A DNA stretch of 64,000 bases from Dendrolimus kikuchii (Eukaryota > Arthropoda > Insecta > Lepidoptera > Lasiocampidae), in the NCBI GenBank assembly GCA_019925095.2, contig CM034406.1, positions 18,566,888 to 18,630,887 on the forward strand. Direction: 5' to 3'. A program made the position numbers and the translations under genes. Shown here one piece after another: positions 49,803 through 60,489 of the stretch. Each line of letters begins with the position of its first letter. Position 1 is the first letter of the stretch. The notes under the pieces were generated by a model. That model was given only the letters and a program-made list of their open reading frames with translations, ran no database searches and was not told where the DNA came from.

Positions 49803-50048
49803 GTCCGTGCAGGAACGGAGAACGAATATAATTTCCTGCGGCCTGTCGTAAGAGGCGACAAAACAATCCCCAGCCAGGTGGTAGGGCACTTACCCGACTG
49901 GATGGCTACCACCCCTGGTCCAGAGTATGCCGCCATAACACCCTTGAGTTGTGTTCCGGGCATTAGTGACCAGGTCTTGGTCCCGATAGTAACCGCTTGG
50001 CATCAAGTGGGCCGTCTGCCTGTCTGCTAAACTCATGCAATAAAAAAA
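49803..50048 (+). mobile_element. Family A retroposon with internal deletion
   Basis: GTCCGTGCAGGAACGGAGAA to AACTCATGCAATAAAAAAA, missing about 60 bp in the CAGTCTCCCTTAAGAG region. Confidence 0.82.
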
Positions 50049-50379
50049 GATAGACAAATCAAATGAAAATTAATGAGATACTTGAGTTTGAAGCTGAGAA
50101 ACAAGATGATCAATATTGGGGTCAATGTAAGTAGTACGTAGGCTCAGAGTTTTCTAAATTGGCATCTGTAAGCCGAGTACGATGTTTATTTTTATTAATA
50201 TTCATGAATGAAAAAAGCTGCTCACACTTATATGCGCTCTCGAATGTCTAAACTGTTTCTGACTCGATATATGGCGTTCCTTCGTACGCTTAATAATATT
50301 ACTTATCGATTTGTATTGATATCGTGATTTGAATTTTCTAAATCTCTCACGGGCCGGATATATGGTTTAAAACATTAAA

Positions 50380-51115
50380 AATCATATTAGTGGACTGTAT
50401 TAGTCACAACACATTAGTAGGCTGTATCAGTCATATCATATTAGTGGACTGTATCAGTCACATCGCTTGCGCTGGCTTGGCCACCTATATAGGATGGGGG
50501 AGGATCGCGTGGTGAAAAGAGTATCTATTTGGGCAGACCAACGGGACGACGACCAGTGGTCGGTCGAGATATCGCTGGAGTGACGTAGTGGAGGCTGATC
50601 TGCGCGAGCTTCATGCCGATGACTGGCAGGAGACAGTGCTGAACAGGAAGGAGTGGATTATTCTCATTTCGGAGGCCAGAACTCATTTTGGGTCGTTGAG
50701 CCGCAGCAGTTAGTTAGTTTTAATCAGTCACAACACATTATTAGGCTGTATCAGTCATATTATATTAGTGGACTGTATCAGTGACATCGCTTGCGCTGGC
50801 TTGGCCACCTATATAGGATGGGGGAGGATCGCGTGGTGAAAAGAGCATCTATCTGGGCAGACCAACGGGACGACGACCAGTGGTCGGCCGAGATATCGCT
50901 GGAGTGACGTAGTGGAGGCTGATCTGCGCGAGCTTCATGCCGATGACTGGCAGGAGACAGTGCTGAACTGGAAGGAGTGGATTATTCTCATTTCGGAGGC
51001 CAGAACTCATTTTGGGTCGTTGAGCCGCAGCAGTTAGTTTTAATCAGTCACAACACATTAGTAGGCTGTATCCGTTATATCATATTAGTGGACTGTATCA
51101 GTCACAACACAAAAC
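50380..51115 (+). repeat. Tandemly duplicated LINE tail (period 324 bp)
   Basis: Each unit encodes HRLRWLGHLYRMGEDRVVKR, then in another frame SRYRWSDVVEADLRELHADD and SEARTHFGSLSRSS, stop. This is the C-terminus of a LINE ORF2 distinct from family B. Units start at 50461 and 50785. Short repeats GTGGACTGTATCAGTCACA / TAGGCTGTATCAGTCATAT flank and separate them. Both units carry the same frame break. Confidence 0.85.
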
Positions 51116-51119
51116 ATTA

Positions 51120-53041
51120 AACTGAAAAACGTATTAAGACTAAATTTTTGACTGAGGTGCTCTAAAATTATGTTTTAAATAACAAAACGCTGTTTGAAAG
51201 TCTACTAATTTTACTAATTTGTAATATGCGAAAACTACTAATTGGTAATCATTTTTTTTAATAATATATGTGTATTTTTAAATAAAATATCAAAAGGCAC
51301 TAGAAGAAAGACTTGTGACGCCCTCAACAGATGTAGGGTTTAGGAGCTATCAGAGCTACAAGTTTTATTGGTCAATTATTATTCCTGGTACTTTCTTCGA
51401 TGGTTATACTAGATATGCAATATATTTTTATTTACTTACACGAACATGCAATTTCAATAAACATAAAATCTCGACAAACAGCTTCAAAAACAAATCATGA
51501 AAATCCAAATCTACTATTAACGAAATAAACACGGTAGCAAGTTGCATAATTTTCTCTACGAAAACCAAATTATTCACATGCAAATAAAACAAGGACAATA
51601 TTAAGTTTTATAAAGTATCTAGCATGTATTCCTATTAGGCCATCCTTAAAACTTTACATTCTTTCGCGTTTTTTTTTTTCTAAACCGTTAAAATTTAGAC
51701 GCTCACAGCCCATTTGAATTTTATTGGCCCAATCCACATGTTTTACAAGTTGAAAACTAATAAAAAAAATATATTTAGAAAAAATACATTTACATATACT
51801 GATAAACGCTAGTTAATTAGTGTGTATAATATTAAATAAAATAAAAAAGAAAAATTATAATATCATAACACCATATTTCCATCTTTTAAAGATATAAAGA
51901 AAAAAATCGTGACAGTTTTATGGAATTTAACATGCTATCCTCCAGCAATAAATGTAAGTGATATGAAGTCCGCACCGTGAAAAAGGAAATGTAGGGAAGT
52001 GACCCAGAGCTGCAAAGCAACCGGGATTCAAGAATTAACGGTAGGCTGTTGATGAAAATAACACTGGTCGGCAACCAAAAACTAATTTAAATAAAAATCT
52101 GGTAAATATATAGAATCTGATGTGCTGCATTTAGATCTGCTTTTAGCTCCTTGCTATCACGTATATTAAAAAAAAAATCTGAGGCGATATTTTTTTGTGC
52201 AAAACTTTTTTCTTACCAAGCTGCAAAATACCATCATGTCAGTAAATTTCTTTTCCACAAATCATATATTAATTACGTATAGAGAAACGATACAACCCAA
52301 AATGGTCAAAATTATTACTTGCAGATTTTTGTTACTTAATTTGCCACGAAATTACAATAAAATACATGAAAATGGAGAAAACTACAGACTGAAATAACTA
52401 TCAATAATTTGTCGTATACTTTTGATGATTTTCAATATACGTTTTGTATGTAAAGCAAAAAAGAAACGCTTAATTTCAATCATCAATTACAAAAAAATGG
52501 AAGCGGTAGAAAACTTTTAATACTATATTTATTTACAGAAGTGTCATAATTATAAAAAAAATCACAATAGTTAGGAGCGATTTTTTTTTGCCGACCAGTG
52601 TAAATTAAACAAGGAATGAAACAATTTTAGTCGTGACTTTAAAAAAACCAAGTGTCTTACATAAATATTTTCATATCAAGTTCTTGTCCACAATGGACTG
52701 AGCAGTTTCAATAAACCAGACAAATATATTTGGGTAATCCATTTTAGAATACACCACGACGTTATATAATAACACCAAGTATAGTGCTAATTGTATAAAC
52801 GATATCAAAAACCATAGGGGGGTCCTATAACTATCAAAAGTCTAGACAAATCAGGTATACAGGATTAATTTAGACCTATCGACTTAGACATAGTATCAGA
52901 CATGTATTTTTCACTTATCATCTACAACTAATTTTAACATTTTTAAAACTGTCAACAAGGCGATATATTCGTAATACGCTTGGGTTTTATATTTTAAAGG
53001 GGCAACGTAAATACAGTCCGCTTCATCATCATCATCATTTT
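51120..53041. other. AT-rich DNA, nothing recognised
   Basis: No supported genes or repeats. Possibly part of a long 3' UTR or the 3' flank of the - strand gene ending at 60327. Confidence 0.4.
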
Positions 53042-53691
53042 TGCTACTCAGATATCCGGTGCACAAATTTTATGTAGTTTGGGGGGGAGGTATACTTAGC
53101 CTTTCTGCAACCCGTTTTATCCGTGCAGGAACGGAGAAAGAATACAATTTTCTGCGGCCGGGCGGCCTGTCGCAAGAGGCGACAAAACAACCCAGGTGGT
53201 AGGGCATTTGCCCGACTGGATGGCTATCACCCCTGGTCGAAAATATGTCGCCATAACAACCTTGAGTTGTGTTCCGGTATTAGTGACCAGGTTCCAGTCT
53301 ACCTTAAGAGAGCAGCAGCGCAGTTGTAGCACCTTTGGTGTTACAAATGTCCATAGGCGATGGTAACCGCTCTCCTTAAAGTGGGCCATCTACCTGTCTG
53401 CTGAACTCCTACAATAAAGAAATTAAAAAAAAAACCTCTAGGGTCCGGAGTTCTTGAAAAAAATATTTCTGGTAAACATAACCTTACCTATTTTTTCTCT
53501 AATATTATTGTGATGGGTGGTGAAAAGTCGCGACCAGTGACTAAAACAGTGATTTAGGGTAGGTTTATCAAAAATAAATAATTCAAGAACTCCGGACCCT
53601 AGGGGTTGCAGAAAGGCTAAGTATACCTTCACCCACCCACTACTTAAAATTTGTGCATCAAACATCTATAGATTTACCAATTTTTGTAAAT
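53042..53691. mobile_element. Family F long-TIR element with nested family A
   Basis: Left arm ATCCGGTGCACAAATTTTAT ... GGGTCCGGAGTTCTTG, right arm CAAGAACTCCGGACCC ... TTTGTGCATCAAACATCTAT. The left arm is broken by a family A copy. Confidence 0.7.
53119..53435 (+). mobile_element. Family A retroposon nested in family F
   Basis: CCGTGCAGGAACGGAGAAAG to CTCCTACAATAAAGAAATTA. Inserted between CTGCAACCC and CTCTAGGGTCCGG of the host. Confidence 0.85.
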
Positions 53692-53699
53692 TTTATTTA

Positions 53700-55191
53700 T
53701 GTATTAAACCTAGTCTGCATCAACATTATTTTTTTCTGAATCATTGACTGTGGGGCCTTGGAATTTTGTCCAATTGCGGCATACACCTCTACAATTGTTT
53801 TCTTGATTAACTTGATATATTTTATGTCTGTCGCCTGTGACAAATAAAAATTTTCTTTCTTTTAGTAGGGGAGGCCAAGCGGGGGCTTTTGGGATTTACT
53901 CAAGCGCGGCAGAATAACATAATGGGAGAAGCCTGCACCTTATTATGTACCCCCACCATATATGAACCCTTCATATAGGGTGAGGTATTTCTAACAGTCA
54001 GATTAAGGAAATTCCTCCACATAATTGTCAGATTATGGGTCAGCACGACAAGGACATCAAGCTGAACCGTCTGTATATTAATCTGACGCGCTCGAGTATT
54101 TCAATGTTACGTGTTTTTTTTCCATTTTCAAAAATAGGCCATGACTTTTAGCCACGTTCAAATCGTCAGACTTTTAAATAGGAGTTCCTATAGGGTTTAC
54201 TTAACATCCCTTTGGAATATCTGACGCGCTTGAGTATTTCTATGCGACTGTTTTTTTTTCAGTGAAAGGTCATACATCGTATAATCTTGTTTTATTTTTA
54301 GCATCTAATCTTCACAATCCAAAAGGTCCCCGTGACGCTCGAGTAACTCCACATTTAGCATCTTGAGCTCCCCTACTATTTTCTACATGTATCAATATTA
54401 TCATTTCGTTTGAGTACAGTCGCTTTTTGGTAACTAATAATTCTATGCTTAGTTAGAATCTTTTTTTTTTCAATAGTATTACGAATCGCCTTATCAACGC
54501 ATACAGGTACTATATTTAGAATATTAACATTTAAAACATGCAAGTGCGTGATATGTGCTGCAAATACACTAAAATGGTAGACTAAACAGCCGGATGTGTA
54601 CTAAAATTTACTTACTAACAACTACTGAAATGCAAAAAATAAATGCTGTATCATGCTCCACTAAAGCCATACATATTGCAGTAAAACACTTTACTATGAA
54701 TTGCTTATTGACTTAATTTAAATTTATTGTACTTACATACAATAATGAAAATAAACTTGTCCAATCGTTTATGCGCACACCTATCAAGTTACGTATTTCT
54801 CGATAAAGTCCACATGAAATGATCATGTTGAATTAAATTTATAAACAAAAAAATATATTATTTAACTTAGTGTTAAATCAAATGATAAATGTTCGTTCAT
54901 TTAATTTTCGACAACTACTTGAACATAATTGTTACAAACTTTATAAAAAAAACAACTTCAGAATAATGTCTTATAATAAAAACTACGCTATTATTAAACA
55001 AATTTATTCCTTTCTCAATATATCATATTAAAATAGAATTTGCATTTGAGATACTTCCTTGTTTTTAATTTAATATAGCATACAAATATTATGTTTATTA
55101 TCTTTAATGTCACGTTTTAAATGTATTTCCTCGAACTGTAAATGTAACTATATTTATGTTTATTGCCTAAAATAAAGATTTATTATTACTA
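53700..55191. other. AT-rich DNA, nothing recognised
   Basis: Two similar short motifs (TCTGACGCGCTYGAGTATTTC near 54083 and 54222) recur. Otherwise featureless. Confidence 0.4.
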
Positions 55192-55556
55192 GTGGTCGCC
55201 CAGTGGTCGAAATTGGACCACAATTAATTTAAATTATAAGTTTGAACATTATTAAGGTTCTGTTGTCAAAGACTATACTTCTATAATCCCAGATTTCGCC
55301 AAGGCTACACTTGAACAATAAACAAAAGAGTATATATGCGTGTGTGTGTCAAATACATGCTAGAGTGTGTAATGTTTTTATTGATTTCATGTATTTTTAT
55401 GCATAATTAAAAAAAAATAGCATTCTGCACTCCTTCTCTATATAAACTATAAGTGTGCGAAATTTCATACTCCTCCGTCCGCGCAATTTTCGTAAAAAGG
55501 GGTACAAAGCTTTTGCTTCATCTTTGTTTCACGTATTAAGATATAGATAATTGTGA
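55192..55556 (-). repeat. Family H element
   Basis: Starts CTAGTGGTCGCCCAGTGGTC and ends TGTTTCACGTATTAAGATAT. The best-preserved inverse copy of 21835-22205. Confidence 0.6.
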
Positions 55557-55920
55557 TATATTCATAGCAAATTGTTTTACTGCAAACTACGAAAATGTAA
55601 TCTAACTAAAAAACTTTTACAAAAAAATAATTATTTATTACGTACGTTAAAGTTTGTTCATCAAACATTCACACATAAATATTCATCAAAGTTATAGAAC
55701 GTGCTTATATTTTCAAAAAGTCAAACATCAATATTAAAATAACAAATCCACATAAAAAAGTGTTCTGATTTCTACATCAAATCACGCTTACAATTTTCAA
55801 TATAATCATTATTCAAACGAAACAACTTTCTTGTAAATTTAACAACATTCAAAGACGTCGGTGTTTTGTTTAAAATTCGTATTTAAAATACATTTTAAAC
55901 ATGTACAGATCAATTATAAG

Positions 55921-56347
55921 TAGAGATGTGCCGACTAGTCGGTAAAGCCGACTATCCGGCCACTACCGTAGTCGGCGACTATTCGGCAAAGAGCCCCAAC
56001 TATCCGGCTTCTTACTTTGTAGTTTACAATCTATACACGAGACTTTCTTTTTGACATGTTTAAATTTTAATTGAGCTCTTTCACCTTAATGAACAATAAC
56101 AGTATTTATCTTTAATCATTTTTTTTTACACAATAACACCTGTACAAAAGTAAAAATCAAGAAACAATGCGAAGTAAACAAAACAAGCTCCGAAACGCTC
56201 GCATGCGGTGATTGCTACTTGCGCGCGAATCAGCTATAAACGAAGGGACACGGAAATCCCCGAAACCGTGATCGGCTTGGCCGACTACTCGGCCTCTTTA
56301 CAACCGACTAATCGGCTAGTCGGCCAGTCATAATCGACGCATCTCTA
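55921..56347. mobile_element. hAT-type element (427 bp), perfect 8-bp TSD
   Basis: Ends TAGAGATGTGCCGACTAGTC and CGACGCATCTCTA. Flanking ATTATAAG at 55913-55920 and 56348-56355 is a perfect 8-bp duplication. The interior has many CCGACTA / TAGTCGG repeats, the usual dense subterminal sites of hAT elements. Non-coding. Confidence 0.88.
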
Positions 56348-56355
56348 ATTATAAG

Positions 56356-57642
56356 CTAAATTAACAAAACTGAAGATTATAAAAATGAAATATTTTTCCA
56401 AAATGCTGAACATCGGAATCGCTGTTATTTAACGTATATTATTACGTTTATAATTTTGAAAATACTACATAGATGTATCAGAAGTTTCTACAAAACACCG
56501 ATTATGTACTTATTTGATATCCCAAAAAATATGTCCCCAAAATCCTAACTAGATGTACGAAATAAATGTACAAAACATCAAGATACTTTAATAATAGCTA
56601 CGTTAAAAAAATTATATCACATATATATTTAACAGAAAATTGCAGTTCTCATTCGTTTTCAATATATATAGGTGTACAACTTTGCTTTCACCACTACCGC
56701 TTTTGAGTAGATAAATAGTAGTCGAAGTAATATCATAGACATTTTCAACTTGGATAACGTAATCACAATTATGGTACAGATAAAGTTTTTTTTTTCCCCA
56801 ATTTGGCTAGGCACGGTTTGTGGATAAGTTATAATTTTTTAGGAGCCAAATATTCCTTATTCATTACATTTTCTGGCGGCTCAAGGAGTAAAAGACAAAT
56901 GAACGTACATAACGATAGACAATACAAAAATATAAAGATATTTTGCAAAATGACTGCTTGAGGCCATATTGAAGCGTTGGTATGACAATTTGTACTCTAT
57001 TCAACTTATTCTACAGGTTTTGGTCTTTTTTTCCAATCAATTCTTCGGCTTAATGACCTGGTTGACAAGCATTTTTGGTCTTATAAAGTAAACAATTAAC
57101 AACGCGTGATTCGTAACCCAAAAGGCGGGAGAACGTAGTCGCACGAGCAACAGAAGATGCTTTGAACCATAAATGTATAACAGTTGTTTTGCAATAGAAC
57201 GTCTAATTTCGGAAAACACGATAGAAACAAAGTTGTATACTTATTAATAATTAAAAATCAAACGACAGATTTGCCGTTCAGTACATAAATACATTCATTC
57301 TTTCATTTTTAGCACCGACTTATAATATATCATAATTGTGGTGAAATAATTATCTATTCGATTAGTTTACTAAACTAAACAGTCATTTTAAATAGACTAG
57401 TTGCGAGAGTGATGCCGTTTGCAATTTCTTAATATGATAGATAAATTAAAATAAATAAGCAGTTAACAAACAGACTTGTGCGTTTATGCTTACAAGACTC
57501 CAAAATGGCAGTAGAAATTTGTTTCTAAGGTTGGAGACTAGATTTACATTTAATGTTCGCTACATTTGAATCAATTAACAAATGAATACAATTCGCTAAA
57601 TTTAAATCTGTACATCATGCTTGCAACTATAAAGTACCAAAC
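56356..57642. other. AT-rich DNA, nothing recognised
   Basis: Low repeat content compared with the rest. The - strand ORF near 57.1 kb has no recognisable features. Confidence 0.4.
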
Positions 57643-57650
57643 ACTTTAAT

Positions 57651-58115
57651 ACTACGTTTTAACGGTTTTAAGCGCGGTAATTTATTTGATTGTTGTTATT
57701 CCGACGTTTCGGCCACTTTTCAGTGGCCGTGATCACGGAAGACAAAGATGTCAAGTGTCAACGAGTATTGTTAAAGTTTTATTTAGCTTACCGCCAGCTT
57801 GTTAATTTTAATTATTTAGTTTTAATTTTGTTTATGGTTATTAATTACTCTATGGGATCCTAATGTAATTGAGATGATCTGATCTGAACCATAAACAAAA
57901 TTAAAACTAAATAATTAAAATGAACAAGTTGGCGGTAGGCTAAATAAAACTTTAACAATACTCGTTGACACTTGACATCTTTGTTTTCCGTGATCACGGC
58001 CATTGAAAAGTGGCCGAAACGTCGGAATAACCAAATTCAAATAAATTACCGCACTTAAATCCGTTAAAACTTAGTTTTATTATGTATACAAGTCGCGTAA
58101 ACTTAAGAAAGTATT
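57651..58115. mobile_element. Family C foldback element, best-preserved copy
   Basis: Two 189-bp inverted arms (about 57651-57839 and 57887-58075) around a 47-bp loop, plus a 40-bp one-sided end. Flanked by ACTTTAATACTAC at 57643-57655 and 58116-58128. Each arm carries the GGCCGAAACGTCGG motif. No ORF. Confidence 0.9.
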
Positions 58116-58579
58116 ACTTTAATACTACATTACCAAGAATTAAAAAACAGTTGCAAAACATTTAAATATTTTTTAATCAATTTTCATTTAATCGATTTAA
58201 ATGTAAATATTAATATTGTGCATGATTTACAAACGTGTCCGAAATGAGTCCAGCATCACATCTCACTTAACATTGACTTGAGATCAAGTTGCAAACTAGC
58301 TAATAAGAAATATTTAAGTCAAACGGTGCCATTAGTGGTTAAGTAATCTATGTAACTAACAACTAACTATTGGCACAATATTTAATTAGAGATTTTTAAT
58401 TTTTACTTTAACAGGTGGTCAATATATTTAACATGGGTTGTCTTAAAGCTGATTACACACCGTTATATATAACTTGCTCAAATATTATATTTAATCATTA
58501 AATATATCATTTAAAATAATAGGTATAACATTTAAAGAAAAAATAATATTTATGTAACTAAATGATTTTTCTATAGTTA

Positions 58580-58793
58580 CGTTCCATTATCGACTCACAA
58601 CGACCATGTTCTCGACCGCGATAAACCCAAGTGGAACGGTTCAATCCACCTCTTGACATGGGTCGTTGTGAGCGTTGTGTGATCGAAAATGATGACGTCA
58701 TTAGTGACGTTTTCACCACGAGCACAACGACCGCGGTCGCCTTGTGGAACGGCTAACGGAGCATTTTGGGCGTTGTGAGCTACTAATGGAACG
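58580..58793 (+). mobile_element. Family D TIR element
   Basis: CGTTCCATTATCGACTCACA to GTTGTGAGCTACTAATGGAA. Contains GATGACGTCATTAG. The most compact copy, 214 bp. Confidence 0.78.
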
Positions 58794-58799
58794 CGCTCT

Positions 58800-59708
58800 A
58801 TAATTCAATATTACATTCTAATATTGAATGTTATAAGCTTTGACATTTCCATGTAAATATAGACCTTCCTAATTGGATAGGGCACTAATTCATAAATTTA
58901 CTATATTTAGTAAAATGTCGATGAATGAAAATATGTTTCAAGTTAGATGAAATTTATATAGCGGCTATGATAAAAGGCTCTTTTGGAAAAGCGCCATTTT
59001 TTATTATTATTTACTATTCTCTCATGCCTAAATTTATATTTTTTTCTAAATTGAAACAAGTATAATAAGATGCCTATTCACATAAAAAAAACCTATTAAA
59101 TTAGGCCTTTTATCCTTTTTTAGGCTCACCAATTATTTCTTTTATATTCGACATCGAGCCCAGGCTTCATGAAGGCTTACTCTCAAACGCCTTTTGACGT
59201 TCGTCTCTGTCGAATCTGTTATAAAAATCCCACGAAATTCTACAAAAATAAAACGAGGAGGCGTTTAAGAGAATTTCCTCTTCAGCTTATTCATTTATCA
59301 TCTACGCTTTATTAAATACTCGATGTAGTATTTTAGAGAAAAATTATGTTACTACACTAGTTGACTCGTGTCTCTCTGCACATTATTCTGCCAATGTGAA
59401 TATTTTTTTTTATAACATCGCACCAAATTTACAAATCCTATATCGTCGGCGTCAGTGCAGGACCTTCTAACTACATTTTTTTGTGAAATTATTATTTCTA
59501 TTAAAGTGATTACACATAGTAATATTTGTTATTAGTTTGTGTAAAATAATAATTTCCTCAAAAAATGTAAAATAGAGCAGAGTAAACATTTATTGTATAA
59601 ACTGTCACAAACATAATATTATGAAGGTTTTGCAGTTCCTACAATACAGGCAATTGTAGTAGTGCCTGGCCATTATTACATTAAATAATCAATAAATAAA
59701 TTACCTAA
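58800..59708. other. AT-rich DNA, nothing recognised
   Basis: Featureless apart from homopolymer runs. Possible 3' UTR of the downstream - strand gene. Confidence 0.4.
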
Positions 59709-59941
59709 TTTTTTTTCAGACGGCCCACTTGATGTAAAGCGGTTACCGTCGCCTATGGACATTTGCAACACCAAAGGTGCTACAAATGCGCTGCTGCTCT
59801 CTTAAAGGAGACTGGAACCCGGTCACTAATGCCGGAACACAACTCAAGGTTGTTATGGCGACATACTTCAGACCAGGGGTGGTAGCCATCCAGTAGGGCA
59901 AATGCCCTACCACCTGGCTGTGGGTTGTTTTGTCGCCTCTT
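59709..59941 (-). mobile_element. Family A retroposon, truncated at both ends
   Basis: CAGACGGCCCACTTGATGTA to GTGGGTTGTTTTGTCGCCTC. It lacks the usual GCAGGAG and tail region at one end and about 60 bp at the other. Confidence 0.82.
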
Positions 59942-60326
59942 TATAATCAAACTTTATCTTCATAGAAGCACAAAACAATGTCACATTACTACAAATTAAA
60001 AAAAAAAAAAAATTAACATTACTATAAATGATTAATTATGTAGTTATAAGGTCCTTCACTGAAGCCTAAAATATTATTTTTTATTTTATACATTTTCTTC
60101 TCATTTCTTTCAGTTTAATTTTGTAATGCTCTTAGCATACAAACAATTTTTTTAAATAAATAGTATTAAAGATAATTAAACTATACTTTCGAGTTAAAAT
60201 TCGAGTAAGTTCACAAATAAATTAATGATATCCAATACCATCTAATATTGAAAAAAAAAACGAATAACTTAAAGTTCAACTACTTACATCACTTGTAGGC
60301 ATGAGAGTTCTGTCGTCTCGAAAAAT

Positions 60327-60482
60327 TCAACGAGGTGGTGAAGCCGCTGCCAGCCGTTGGCGAAGTCTCGCAAACTTGCCGTGGACCAGACGCAACTGTG
60401 CCCTCAGCCTCGAAGACAGCTCCCTCTGAAGTGCTTGCACTTCCACTAACTCACGTCGCAGCTGCTGGTAGTCCGATCGAAC
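60327..60482 (-). CDS. Terminal coding exon of an unidentified gene
   Basis: On the - strand a good acceptor (GCTTTCCAG|GTTCGATCG) opens a phase-0 frame of 51 codons: VRSDYQQLRRELVEVQALQR, ELSSRLRAQLRLVHGKFARL, RQRLAAASPPR, then stop TGA. It is a Leu/Arg/Glu-rich amphipathic helix with heptad-like spacing, so probably a coiled coil. GC-rich against AT-rich surroundings, and the other two frames close early. Upstream exons would lie at higher coordinates, probably beyond the window. A GTAAGT donor at 60281-60287 in the 3' direction may mark an alternative splice or a UTR intron. Gene identity unknown. Confidence 0.6.
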   Translation of the reverse strand, partial: VRSDYQQLRRELVEVQALQRELSSRLRAQLRLVHGKFARLRQRLAAASPPR

Positions 60483-60489
60483 CTGGAAA

